The notes below the pieces were generated by a model. It made no database searches and was not told the origin of the DNA. It saw only the letters and a program-made list of their open reading frames with translations. Below, in pieces: positions 23,671 to 35,037 of a stretch of DNA of 64,000 bases (within the stretch, counting starts at the first letter, position 1; every line of letters begins with the position of its first letter). Position numbers and translations under genes: made by a program. Origin of the DNA: Amorphophallus konjac (taxonomy: Eukaryota; Streptophyta; Magnoliopsida; Alismatales; Araceae); contig CM040118.1 in NCBI GenBank assembly GCA_022559845.1, positions 236,329,224 to 236,393,223 on the forward strand, read 5' to 3'.

Positions 23671-24006
23671 ATGTACAGTGTGCAGAGTCTCCTAGGTTAG
23701 TCGAGTCAGTCGGGGGTAGAGTCTAGTTCTAGTCTAGTTAGCCCATCCACGTCTGCGGCGCACCCTGTGATGCGTCATCCTAAAGCCATCCCTGATAGGT
23801 TTCTGCAAGATTTGGCCGAGAGATGCCATGCCCTTCTCAAGTGCCCGGAGTTTGTAGAGACCGCTATTGTTTTAGAAGATGATGAGGAATTAGAAGGGGT
23901 GTGGAGCAATGACGGATTAGGGGTATATGAGATCATTGATGAGAAGGACCCAGCCGATGATGAGGAAAGCGAGGTGGACGACACCGTCGACTTGTACGCG
24001 TAGGGT

Positions 24007-27000
24007 TTGAAAAGATTTGATGAACCATCGTCGGCAGTGGATGAACCCACGAAAGAGGTAAATCTCGGAACGGAAGAGGACCCCAGGCCCATACTCATTT
24101 CTGCTAATCTCCCTCCTCAGGTTGAAGAGGAGCTCATCAAGGTTTTGAGGGAGTACATCGATTCGTTTGCCTGGTCTTACGAGGACATGCCGGGTCTTGA
24201 CCCCACATTGGTTGAACACTGACTGATTCTTAAACCAGGGCAACACCTATTAAGCAAAAAGTGAGAAGGTTCCACCCACAAATGGCCTTAAGAATCAAGG
24301 AAGAAGTTGATAAATTACATAATGCCAGGTTTATTAGAGTTGTATTGTATCCACAGTGGGTGGCAAACATAGTCCCAGTAATGAAAAAGGATGGTAAAAT
24401 TTAGATTTGTATCGATTTCAGGGACTTAAATAAGGCATGTCCGAAAGATGATTTTTTGCTTCCTCACATTGATGTGTTGGTGGACAACACGGCTAGGTAT
24501 GAGGCCCTCTCATTTATGGATGGTTATTCTGGATATAACCAAATCCGTCTTGCTCCTGAGGATCAAGAGAAGACCTCGTTCACTACGCCCTGGGGCACAT
24601 ACTGCTATGTTGTTATGCCATTTGGATTGAAGAATGCAGGTGCCACTTATCAGAGGGCAATGATGGCTATCTTCCATGACATGCTGCATGTGTACTTAGA
24701 AGCTTACGTGGATGACATTCTGGTAAAGTCGAGGTCCAAAGAAGAACACCCCGCCATTCTAGCCAAAGTGTTGCAAAGGGCTAGGGAGTATAAATTGAAA
24801 ATGAATCCAAAGAAATGCGTGTTTGGAGTTGCATCAGGGAAATTGCTTGGGTTTATAGTTAGTAAACGGGGGATTCAGATCAATCCGAATAAAGCAAAGG
24901 CCATTAGGGAAATGCCGCCGCCTAAGAACATCACTGAACTCAGAGGTTTGATTGGGCGTTTATAATTCATCAGGAGATTCATTTCTCAACACTCGTAAAG
25001 ATACCGCCCATTCTATGAATTGTTAAAGGCGGGGGCTAAATTCGAATGGAATGAACAATACCAAAAGGCCTACGAGGATCTTAAGGTTTATCTTTCTAAT
25101 CCCCCAGTTCTGCAACCACCCGTCCCTGGGAAACCCCTGATCCTATACATTTCTGTGATTGAGGACTCCCTAGGAGCTGTCCTGGCTCAGGTGGATGATG
25201 AGGGAAGGGAAAGGGTAGCATACTACCTTTCGAGGTTGTTTAATCCCGTTGAATCCAAGTATACTGCCATGGAGAAGACCTGTGCAGCACTAGTATGGGT
25301 AGCTCAGAAGCTCAAACACTATTTTCTTGCCCATGAGGTTAAGCTGATCTCTAGAATGGACCCCATTCGTTACCTGTTAGAAAAATCTGTCCTTTCTAGC
25401 CGATTAGCTCGCTGGTAGAGCTTTCTTTCCCAATTCGATATCACCTTCATTGTCCAGAAAGCGATCAAGGGATACGCCATTGCTGAGCATCTTGCTCATT
25501 CTCCTATCCCTCGCACTGATTCGATTTAGGACGAGTTTCCCGATGAACACTTGGCAGTGATCACTCATCTGCCTTTCTGGTCTCTTCACTTCGATGGTGC
25601 TCTTAATTCCCAGGGCCGTGGAATCGGCGCCGTTCTCCTCACTCCGGAAGGAGTGACCATCCCTATTGCTTATCAACTCTCTTTTCCTGCCACCAATAAT
25701 ATAGCCGAGTATGAGGCTCTCCTTGCCGGTCTGAAGCACGCCTACCTCATGGGTGTGCAATATCTTAACATCATAGGAGACTCTCAATTGGTGCTGCATC
25801 AAGGTCTGTCAGCTTACCGCACCCGTGAGCCCAAGCTCAAACCCTATCAAGATCTGGTCACGCTCTTGGCTAGGCAATTCTGGAAACTTATCTATATTCA
25901 TACTCCTCGTTCTCAGAACATCCTGGCTGATGCACTCGCATCACTCGCTTCTTCTCTTTCATTTCCCCTCAGTCGCGCCACTGAGACCATTATGGTCCAG
26001 CGGTTAGATTATCCTTCTCTTCAGGATCCCTGGTTCGACAACCTTAGGAAATCTGTAGAAAGAAAGATGGAAAGGGAAGATGTGAGAGAAGTTTCGTTAA
26101 CTGAGCTTGAGGATATCATCGAAGAAGAAGAATTGTCATGGTATTATGAGATTGAACAGTATTGCAGGCATGGTTCCTTTCCCGAGATGGCAAACGCCGA
26201 GCAGCGCAAGGCCATTAGAAGAGCTGCCTCCAGATACACGATTGTTGCTGGAGAATTGTTTAGGCGGGCTCTTAATGGATTTCTGATGAGGTGTTTGGAT
26301 GACAATGAGGCATGGAAGATAGTTAAAGCCGTTCACTCTAGTGAGTGCGGAGGGCACGTAAATGGGCAGGCATTGGCGAAGAAAATTCTTAAGCAGGGCA
26401 ATTACTGGCCAACCCTAGAAGAAGATTGTTCCACCTATGTCCGTAGGTGTCTTCAATGCCAGCTTCATGCTGATAAGATCCATGCTCCGACTTCTTCTCT
26501 CCACCCTCTTTCTGCTCCTTGGCCATTCTCCATGTGGGCCTTTGATATCGTTGGTCCTCTCGGCGATCCAAATTCCGCAGTCAAGCAGAAGTCCTTCATT
26601 TTAACGGCTACGGAGTACTTCACCAAGTGGGCGGAAGCTGAAGCTTATGCAGAAATCAAAGCCACCACGATATGCCGCTTCATCCTGAAGAATATCATCT
26701 CGCGGTTCGGAGTGCCGAGTGATATCGTCACCGACAACGGGCTTCAATTCGTTTCTCAAGAACTCCGGGACCTCTGTAAGAAATTTAATATATAATTGCA
26801 TCATTCATCGCCATACTATCCCCAAGGTAATGGCCAGGCTGAGGCCACGAACAAAACCCTTCTTAAAATCATCAAGAAAACATGGGAGTCACACAAATTT
26901 GCTGATTGGGCCGATAAACTGGTAGAAGCTCTATGGGCTTATCGCACCTCCGTCCATACTCCCACGGGGCAAACCCCTTTTTCCCTCACCTATGGGATGG

Positions 27001-27398
27001 AGGCGGTACTCCCATATGAGATCCTGATCCCTTCCCTAAGGGTGTAGCTAGACAAAGAACTTAATCTCGACGAGCGTCGAGAGGCGTTGCTAGTCCAACT
27101 GGAACTCTTAGACGAGAAGAGGCTTAACACGGCCAATCACGTCTCGGTTTATCAAAAACGTCTCTCCCAGTATTTCCAAAAGAAGGTTATTGAAAGAAAA
27201 TTCCAAGTGGGTAACATAGTTTTGAAACGTAAATTTATCAGATCAGCAGGTCCCAGGTCAAAGCTGCAACCTAACTGGGAAGGGCCGTTTGTAGTTAAGG
27301 AAGTCTATCAGGGTAATGCGTATCGTTTGATCAACGCGGAGGGTGAGGAATTGCCAAATCCGTGGAATGGGCTATATTTAAAATGTTTTTATCCATAG
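24007..27398 (+). pseudogene. Tat-element Pol: reverse transcriptase, two RNase H domains, integrase
   Basis: A short lead in frame 1 (24007-24222) ends in a TGA and a 1-nt loss near 24241. From there one frame runs to 27398. Reverse transcriptase keeps YVDDILV (about 24700). RNase H follows at 25100-25420. An archaeal-type RNase H follows at 25570-25960 with its acidic residues in HFDGAL, NIAEYEALLAGL, IIGDSQLV and ILADALASLA. The integrase zinc finger (HSSECGGH...CLQCQ) and core (WAFDIVG, DIVTDNG, NGQAEATNK) follow. Stops in this frame: 24402, 24963, 24996, 25416, 25527, 26793, 27045. It cannot make an active polyprotein. Confidence 0.85.
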
Positions 27399-28006
27399 AG
27401 TCAAGCTAGCGATGGCCCGACGGCGGGGTATGCCTTCATTTGATCATGAAAGGAGAGCCTCTGTCCAACATTTCACACACTACACGATCGCCTGTGGTTC
27501 AGTTTTCTTCTTTTGCGCAACACCGTCTCTCCCTTGGCCATGCTTAGGGGAGGGTGAAGATCCTTGCTTTTCTTCTCTCTCGATTGAAAATAAGGGCAAG
27601 TGGTGAATAAGGGGGCGAGAACTGATCTAGACCCCCTGATAAAAGAGGTCTCAAATAGGGGCAGTCCGTTACGACCTTATTCTACAGAATAAAAGAGTAA
27701 GAAAGAGAAAAAGGAAAGAAATAGAGAAAAGGGGCAAAAAATCAAAAATCAAAGCTAGAAGCTCACCCAAAGCTCAAAGCTCTCAAAAGTTTGAAAGTCC
27801 CCAAAATGATAAAACTAGGCATGGCAAGAGTGGCAGTACAGTTTCCCCGCGGGACGTTACGAGCCCGGTCGTATGCGTGCCTAGAGCGGATGTAGATTCG
27901 ATGACGGACACAAAGCCCTGGCGCAACAGACCAAAATTTTTTGAAAAGGGGGTGTCATGAGTATTGATTTGTTTTGCTTCTCTTCTTCTTTTTATTTTGA
28001 TGTGTA
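27399..28006. other. Non-coding spacer between the two integrase ends
   Basis: About 600 bp after the Tat pol stop, with no gene. It contains an A/G-rich stretch (27680-27740) and the polypurine tract GAAAAGGGGG followed by TGTCATGAG at 27953, which could be the start of a 3' LTR that is almost wholly missing. Confidence 0.5.
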
Positions 28007-28534
28007 ATAAAAAAAATCTGCGAGTCTAGTAAGTTTTCAGACTGGCCAGAAAAACTTATCGAAGCCCTATGGGCCTATCGCACTTCAATCCGTACCCCCA
28101 CCGGGCAGACCCCATTTGCCCTTACTTATGGTATGGAAGCGGTAGTCCCATACGAGACTCTGATCCCTTCTCTCAGGGTACAATTGGACGAGGAATTTCC
28201 CCTCGATGATCGTCGTAATTCACTCCTCACCCAGTTGGAACGCTTGGATAAGAAGCGGCTGGCCGCTGCCGAACACACGCGTGTGTATCAAAATAGACTC
28301 GCTCGTTTTTATCAAAAGAAAGTCGTTGAGAGAAAATTCAAAGTCGGTGAGATGGTCGTAAAAAGAATTTTTGTCAAACCTGGAGGTCCGCGTTCTAAGC
28401 TCCAACCCAATTGGGAAGGACCATTTGTAATTCAAGCCGTGTACCCTGGCAATGCCTACAAGCTAGTCAACGCCGAAGGAACCGAGTTATCCCACCCTTG
28501 GAATGGGCTTTATCTTAAGAAATACTACCCTTAG
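28007..28534 (+). pseudogene. Second copy of the Tat integrase C-terminus, intact but fragmentary
   Basis: Homology to 26880-27398 begins near 28007, in mid-domain, and runs open to the TAG at 28532-28534. It reads through WPEKLIEALWAYRTS, TPTGQTPFALTYGMEA and PRSKLQPNWEGPFVI to the end NGLYLKKYYP. It is diverged from the upstream copy and has glutamine where that copy has a stop (RVQLD against RV-stop-LD). So it derives from a related, less decayed element rather than from a recent duplication. The rest of that element's pol is absent. Confidence 0.8.
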
Positions 28535-30308
28535 CACAAAACAAAAAAAAATGATGAAAAGATAAAAAACATCAAAAATAAAGAAATATTGAAAACCACT
28601 AAAAATATGGAAAATTTAAAATGTCAATGCCTGGCAGTCACCATGTAGTTAAGTCCCTGCATCTAACCTTCATGTTAGGATAGGGCCCTTTAAGGCTTGG
28701 TAGGCACCAGGTCTTGGTTTGCCAGAACCGTGGAGATCCCTGTCCGGCCACGTCGGCCTATGCTCGCTCGAAGGAAGCTAACATGTGCTCACTTATGTAT
28801 TTTATTCAAAAAAAAAAAGTCGGTAGCATCACCTACGGTGGGGCCCCACCCAGAAGATCTCCGGAAGCTGTAATCTTTATTCTTTTCTCTTCGACCAAAT
28901 GAGACAGTCGGCGCCCTTAAAACGCTGAGCATGAGAAACCGAAACTCAAACCCCAAAGGCAAGAGTAGGATCCATTTCCTCGAGCATTGATCAGAGCACG
29001 AGAAGAGGGCAGTGTCCCTGCAGGCATACGAAAGGGAGCCTACAAACGTCAAATGACCATATCTCCCTCACAAAAAGAAATACAAAATCAAAATCAAGAG
29101 CCTGGTCGTGACCGTGCCTGATGCGATAAATGGAACCCCTCAAAGCAAAAGTTTGAATCCACAAAAAGGGGGGGCTATGGAATGTAAATGCTCAAGATTT
29201 GGTCTGAAGTTGTCTGAAAGGAAAGAGTTAATGGGCCCTTATTCGCTCGCCGGGTTAACGGCTTTGCCGATCCTCTCAGGAGGTCTATCCCCCACGCTCT
29301 TCCTTCTTCCTTTGAAGATGAAAGCTAGATGGAGTTTCTAAAGGGCGAAACCCGCCAAGGTCTGCGACCTTATTTTAATATACACATATGGTTGCCTACT
29401 TTGAAAAGCAAAAGATATCGCTGCGAAGGAGTCTCTGTGTTTCTGGCTGGCCAAGACCCCTGTTTACCACCTTGATGTCTTCTTGTTTAACCTCGGGCTA
29501 AGGCCAATGCAAACGGTCACCTATGGGTGCGACGGCGTCTGATTCTGGGTCAGCGTCGCGCGGTTGGTCGTTAGGGTTCCAGGATGTTCCATCATATACC
29601 ATCTAGAGTTGTGAGGAAACAGACCCGGGTCGGGTAAATCTCTTACCTCAAACACCTTTTGGGTGAATCCCTGTGGTCGGAAGCGACTGGGAGCCTAAGC
29701 ATGGCATGATAGTATTGTCATCAGGGTAAGTCTTAGCCGGCGGGATCATCATTCGAGGGGTCTAGAGGCCCAAATCAACCTAGATGTGCACTTAGGATAC
29801 CTAGGAGGTTAGTAAGAAACCCATGTTCTCACGTAGGTTAGGCGCCATTTGGGTGCTTGCCGGGCGTTAGCAACAAAAAATTAAAATGATAAAAAATAAC
29901 AAAAAAGGGAAAAAAAAGAAAATGTACATATTTGCAAACAAAAAAAAATCTTTTTTATGATAAAACAAAAAAAATGCCAAATATAAAAAAGAAAACAAAT
30001 TAATTTTGCATGATTGCATTTGCGTGCAGCATCTCACTTTTAATACTGCTTGCATTCGTGTGCTTGCCTGTCGCATTTATCATCACCGCATCTTTCCCTT
30101 GCCTTCGCTAAATAAAGGCTTGGCCCCTTGACCAGTTATCAAAGGCAGTCACAGTGACCATTTGCTTATTGAGCAAGGGGCCAAGTCAGAACAGAAATTC
30201 TGATTTGTTTGTTTCAGTGATGTGTGCAGGGATTCAGGCAACAGAAGCAAAGGTGAAAACCAAACAAACCAAACCTTGTATTTTATTCCAAAAATCAAAA
30301 AATTTACA
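28535..30308. other. Long non-coding stretch downstream of the integrase fragment
   Basis: No convincing gene on either strand. A purine run AAAAAGGGGGGG lies near 29163, possibly a Tat-type polypurine tract, and A-rich stretches lie at 28540-28620 and 29870-30000. Long untranslated 3' regions are usual in Tat-lineage elements, so this may belong to the element of the preceding integrase fragment. Confidence 0.5.
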
Positions 30309-32793
30309 TCAAGTTCCGCCTTCTCTCTCTGCATTACTCGTCCCACTACTCTCCGGGCAAAACGCTTTCAAAGGTGCTACCCAACTACGAAAAGCGGTAC
30401 TCCTACCGCTCTGTACTCCCCTTCCTATTCCCACACCCCGGCGTTGATCCACGGAAGCAGCAGAGAAGCTACCAACACGAAAGCCACGCTCTCGTGCTCT
30501 TCGGTAGCGCTCCTCACCATCTCTCAGCCACTGTTCAGCAAGACCAAGGCTGGTTCAGAGTTCGAACAACTGGGCCTTCATGGCCCTTCGTTCCTCCCTT
30601 TCAGTCAATCTGTTGCCTCTTTCTCTCTCTGCGTCTCTTTCCCTCTCTGCCCGTTCTCTCTCACGGTCTTCCCTCTCCAACTGGAGAGTGATCCTCAGTT
30701 CCATAGCATCCCTGGAAGAGTCGTCATCAGGACGATGCCGCAGTTCCCTCTCCAGTTCTGCTATCCTCGCCTCCCTCTGCGCAGCTTGGGCAAGCGCTTC
30801 TTCCGTCTCCTTTTCCTACCGAGTGTACCATCTCAGATACGCGATAAGGCGTAAACAAGGAGAACTCAACACTGAAACTTTTTACCTGTATACAGAGCAT
30901 CCCTTCTGCCTCCGCAGCACGCTGCGTGGCGTGAGCAAGTTGCTCATGAAGCAAGTCAAGTTCTGAGGTGAGAATCCACAAGCTGGAAGAGGCACCACCT
31001 ACTCCCATCGATGGGGAAGCCGCGCCAATCTGGGCATGCTACGACCGCGTGAATTAGTAGCCAACATCTGGAATCTGTGGTTTTAATTAGGAACGCACTG
31101 TACACCTACCAAGGTGCTCGTAGCTCCACGGGCATCGCCCAATTGTTGCTCCATCTCTGCCAAGCGAGTTCGTAAATTCACTGTCATGGCATCCCGGACA
31201 TCCTGCAGCCATACGAGTCAGCATTTTCACCAGAAAACCAAAAAAGGAGAAAGAAAAAAAGAGAAAAAGGGGAAATCTACCTCCACAAGTCCCCGGGGTT
31301 GGAGCTGCTCTACGTACTTTGTCCTATATAGACGCAAGTAGTCCTCGCTATCCCGCGCATGTGATTCTACAATCGTGCCACCCCGTTGCCAGTCTTCATA
31401 CTGTTCGGGGAACCGCACGCGCCAGTCAATGCAGGTCACCGGTCCTCGCGTCTCTCTCCCAACGCGAGGTGGCGCAGCTGAATCCACCCATTCTTGAGTC
31501 AGTCCCAAAGTCCTCATAACCAATCGTAGCCGAAGCGGCTCGATTTCATTCAGGCAGTGCATCCACAATTTCCGTCCGAACCGGGCACGACTTGCTAGAA
31601 CCCACGGCTGGTCGGCATCGACTATGTCTGAGTAGGGTCTCCAATTTACCATCGCTGCAGGGAACTCCTATTGCTCCCGCCTTAGCACCATCAGTTGGTA
31701 GGTTAGGGGTGCCGCACTCATGATGGGTTCCCACCGCCTGGCTAGCGGCATCATCGCGGGTCACAAATGCCGAGCTCTCCCCATGGGGAGGTAATAATAA
31801 CTCCACAGCTGCTCGGCACAGGTCATCAGTACCTTGCAAAAACATAAAAAAAAATAAAAAAATATAAAACAAGCAAAACCAAAAATACCTGAATGAATGG
31901 TGTAAAACCACTCACAGCCATCTCACGATCCGCTTCTTGGAACAGGCCTGCAAACAAATGCGCCAGCATGGCAGCTCCCCAGGCGTAGTACCCTACTCTT
32001 TCAAGGTCTGACAGCAGCTCCAGGAAGCGACATTGGATACCGTCCCCTTTCGAGCTCAGTACCAATCTCCCCAAAAGGAAGAGGACAAATCTCCTCAAAT
32101 CTATGTTGCATCTTTCCCAGTTGCCAAAATCTGTGCAGTACACGGCATGGCATCCTATTTTCATCCTTTCCATGAACTCTTCTAAGGATTCATCATCCCG
32201 CCGACGAGTGTCGGTGACCCCTAATGCATCCATGAGGGACGCCCTAGCTACCGACCTATTTTTCCGACCATCTAGGTCCAAACCCAGTAGCTTCCGAGCA
32301 CCTTCTCGGTAATCCGCATAAGTGACCCCGGTCACTGCCTCACCCTCCACCTTCAGGCTTGTGATTCGGACCACATCCTCCAAGCTGGGCACCATGTGCC
32401 CCCAGGGCATCAGGAATGCCCGACTCACTGGGTCCCATCTCTCACACAAGGCATGGATCAGGACCAGGTCGAGCTGGATCGACTCGATCCGAAGAAAGGC
32501 ACCAAATCCCATCACGTCTAGCCTGGCCTTCTGAAAATCCGGGAGACCCCTGTATGCGGCCACTGCTAACTCCCATGAAATGTGTGATTTCATCACACTA
32601 TGTGCGTGCATAAGAAATGGAGAAGGGTGTTGTCAAGTGGAAGGAAGAAAGAATGAGAAAAGGGCAGGAAAGCTCAGCTTACGAGTTGTGATTGGGCCCT
32701 TTCGCTAAAGTGCCCTTCGAGGTTCGAAAGCCTCCTGGAACTACTACCACTGGACCTGCTTCTCTTCGAGGAGTGGGAAGATTCGCCCTCCAT
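30309..32793 (-). pseudogene. Gene B: plant mobile domain (PMD, MAIN-like) plus coiled-coil protein, inactivated
   Basis: Exons read from splice sites and comparison with gene A: 1, 32683-32793; 2, 31889-32597; 3+4 fused, 31281-31832; 5, 31110-31202; 6, 30886-31038; 7, 30309-30815. Exon 2 is the PMD core (AYRGLPDF, FGAFLRIESI, FLMPWGHMVPSLEDVVRI); exon 3 gives SYYYLPMGRAR; exons 5-7 form an Arg/Glu-rich coiled coil. PMD proteins are known both as plant silencing or meristem factors (MAIN family) and as ORFs carried by transposons. In-frame stops: TGA 31761-31763, TAG 31668-31670, TGA 30555-30557. The exon 1 to exon 2 join is also out of frame by one base. Confidence 0.7.
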
Positions 32794-32885
32794 CCAACTC
32801 TCAGAATTTTGAACTCCTCCTCTCCCGTGAGAACTTGTGCTCCTCGAGTTAGCTCTCGATATACCAGGGAGGATAAAAGGGACAA

Positions 32886-32895
32886 GAATTTATAG
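32886..32895 (-). promoter_or_regulatory. TATA box of gene B
   Basis: The minus strand reads CTATAAATTC, ending 93 bp upstream of the ATG at 32793. Genes A and D have a TATA box at nearly the same distance from their ATGs. Confidence 0.5.
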
Positions 32896-33399
32896 AAATG
32901 GAAGGAGTGCAGGCCAAGATTTCCTCCATCACCTTTTATGATAGCCCTCGCGATGAGGCACCTACCATGCGGTCCCGTGTGTCACTTCACCGCTTGCACA
33001 GGGTGATTGATTGGACGAAGAATATGACGACTAGCCCCCCTATGTTGTCTAAGGATACCCTATCATGTTTTGGAGGACGTCCGCAAAACTTGACACAACA
33101 TCCGGGAGAAGGAACTAGGGCCGTCATTATTGACTTTGACGGCAGATTCCCATGGAAAACGGTCACAACAAGACGCGATTCTCCGCTTAGGGTGGAGTCT
33201 CGGCAGACCCATCACATGGGAACAGTGCAAAGGAGAAGAAGTGTAGGGAAGAAGGAACGCACAAGAGAATAAACAAGCAGCAGAAAATCAAATCACTCCA
33301 TTCATAATTCTACATAAGCTGTCATAAACACTATAATCATAGAGAGGAGGCGGATCCACTAGCTCGCCAACTCTTGCCATTATCCTCATGCTCGTCCCT
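32896..33399. other. Spacer between genes B and C
   Basis: No gene seen. It contains a palindrome GCCGTC...GACGGC at 33119-33144, upstream of the gene B TATA box, and is otherwise without structure I can recognise. Confidence 0.5.
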
Positions 33400-34677
33400 C
33401 TAGGCATCCCTCTCCTCTTTCCTGAGGTGAGGGTCCCTCAGAAGCCTCCTGGATCCCCGTGCAGTAGCACCCGCCTCGCCTCGTGGCGCCGGCTCCACAG
33501 CAATGACTCGCTGCTCCTCCCCTGGCGTGGCGAAGAAGCCACTAGCGGCAAAGCGACCAGACTGGCGCAGTCGCTCCCCGAACTCTCGCACTCTCTCATA
33601 GCGCGTCTCCATCCCTCCTAGCCTCTGCATGACGGCCTGAAGGCCCAGCTGGAGCTCCCTCACTTGGGCCTCCAAGGCCCTCCTCTCGACCTGATCTCGC
33701 TGTCGCTCGGACCTTCTCTCGGCTTTCTCTCTCTCCGCCTCTCTCCTCATCATCTGCAGAAGAACCCTTAACTCCAGGATGTCTGGAGAAGGTCTCTCCT
33801 CACCGCGATGTCGCAGCTCTGCTACAGTCACCACCCAGGCATCACGCTCCTCTTCTGCCCGGGCAGCCCGAGCCACCGCACCAGCAAGTTGCTCCCGGAG
33901 GGAGGTAATCTCGAGAAAAGGGGCCGAGGAACTGGAAGATGCGCCGCCGGTCACTCCCACCATCGCTGTCTACTGGGCACGCTGGAACGAACAAACAACA
34001 GCCGTCAGCTAAGCTCCACATTTAAAAATAGAAAATGCAGCACTTAGCTTACCAGGAGCGACAGTTCCTGTTGAGTGGCGGCCAGCTGCCGCCTGACCTC
34101 GGCTAATTGGGCACGCGACCCATCGACGTCGCGCGTATCCCCAGCTTGGGGAAGCCCCGCATAACTCTCTCTCTCTACCGCTGCAGGAAGTCGGCACTAT
34201 CCTGCACCAGCACGCTCCCTTGCTGTCCAGGGAGACGTATGCGCCAATCCTCGAGCTTCGCCTTGTCGCGACTCTCCTTCCTGACACGGCTCGGCTCGTC
34301 TGCACTCGCCCACTCATCGGCCAGGCCCAGGGTCCTCGCCATGTCCTGCACCAAGAAAGAAGGGCCTCGCATCATAACAAAGAATGCGTTCCCTATCTAG
34401 GACGCGTCCATCATTTGAGTGCAACACTCGTCGAACCCTTTCCCCCCTCGCACGCCTCGCTTCAAAACTCAAAATAGATCAAAGAAGGGGAAACCGAAGC
34501 ACTCACCGAACCGTGTTCACCTCCCTCCGTGACATCGGGCCCCTCGGGTCCCTCGGGGGCCCGAAGCGGCCCTTCCTCCTCCATGGACGCCGTTCCGTGC
34601 TCTTGCGTGTCCCTCCTCAGGCGAGGAGTCCCACGTCCCTCTCCACCTTCACCATGGTCCGGCCCACCGAACTCCAT
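33400..34677 (-). pseudogene. Gene C: PMD-family paralogue lacking the PMD core
   Basis: Exon 1, 34507-34677, starts MEFGGPDHGEGG, like gene A's MEQGGPSQGG, and ends at GTGAGT. The PMD core exons are absent. The next recognisable exon begins at 34345 after GGTGCAG and gives LGLADEWASADEP...DWRIRLPG, the counterpart of gene A exon 4, ending in a TAG at 34175. The exon 5 equivalent ends at 34053 (SRAQLAEVRRQLAATQQEL; its start is uncertain). A fused exon 6+7, 33400-33981, encodes a coiled coil and has a TAG four codons in. Only the coiled-coil part is near complete (about 187 codons open). Confidence 0.6.
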
Positions 34678-34776
34678 CGATCGAGAGAGGAAGAAGACGG
34701 AAAGGGGCGAGCAAATTTCGACAGGAGGCGGGCTCGCTTGTGGGTAAGGCACGGGAGAAGAAAGGTCACCCGGCGC

Positions 34777-34784
34777 TTTAAAAT
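34777..34784 (-). promoter_or_regulatory. Weak TATA-like element of gene C
   Basis: The minus strand reads TTTTAAAG about 100 bp upstream of the exon 1 ATG, the position of the TATA boxes of genes A, B and D. The match is weak. Confidence 0.25.
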
Positions 34785-35037
34785 TGAATTCAAGGATTAA
34801 GACGCGTCCTCGCGCCTGGACGCGCCCAAAAAAGGGAGAAAGGAAACAGAATCCCCGTGCAAAGCGCAGTTCCCCGCTGTTCAGGGCAAAGTCTCGTACG
34901 GCATGCCTCGAAACAACTCGGTGCAGCAGAAAAGTGAGAGAGGAAAGGTACACATAACACAAGAAAGCCATTTTCATTTCATATAATATCTGAAAGTACA
35001 TCATGCAGTAAGGAGGGTGGAGTGTACAAGCAACTCT

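Larger units (their letters stand above)
16449..27952 (+). mobile_element. Decayed Tat-lineage Ty3/gypsy retrotransposon
   Basis: Plus-strand order: LTR-like region with TATA box (from about 16449, TGTTGACACCC), gag, protease with a G-patch domain, reverse transcriptase, RNase H, a second (archaeal-type) RNase H, and integrase. The dual RNase H is diagnostic of the plant Tat lineage. Frames are broken by at least three frameshifts and more than a dozen stops. A polypurine tract GAAAAGGGGG lies at 27943-27952, but the sequence after it does not match the 5' region, so LTR borders are not established. The 5' border is a guess from the TG start. Confidence 0.75.

Noticed and set aside
20159..27047. 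TAA/TAG at glutamine positions as a sign of a non-standard genetic code
   Set aside because: TGA also appears at Arg positions, frameshifts are present, and neighbouring genes use TAA/TAG as normal ends. Decay of methylated cytosines explains it.
27943..27960. Polypurine tract and TGTCATGAG as a proven 3' LTR border of the Tat element
   Set aside because: The sequence after it does not match the presumed 5' LTR start (TGTTGACACCC), so the border cannot be claimed.
30222..30854. 210-codon plus-strand reading frame
   Set aside because: Antisense shadow of gene B exon 7; it has no recognisable domain and no counterpart at genes A or C.
32679..32885. 68-codon frame starting at 32885 as the N-terminus of gene B
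   Set aside because: It has no ATG (a TTG start), overlaps the TATA box, and another frame from the ATG at 32793 matches gene D exon 1. It does join in frame to exon 2, so it was weighed before being set aside.
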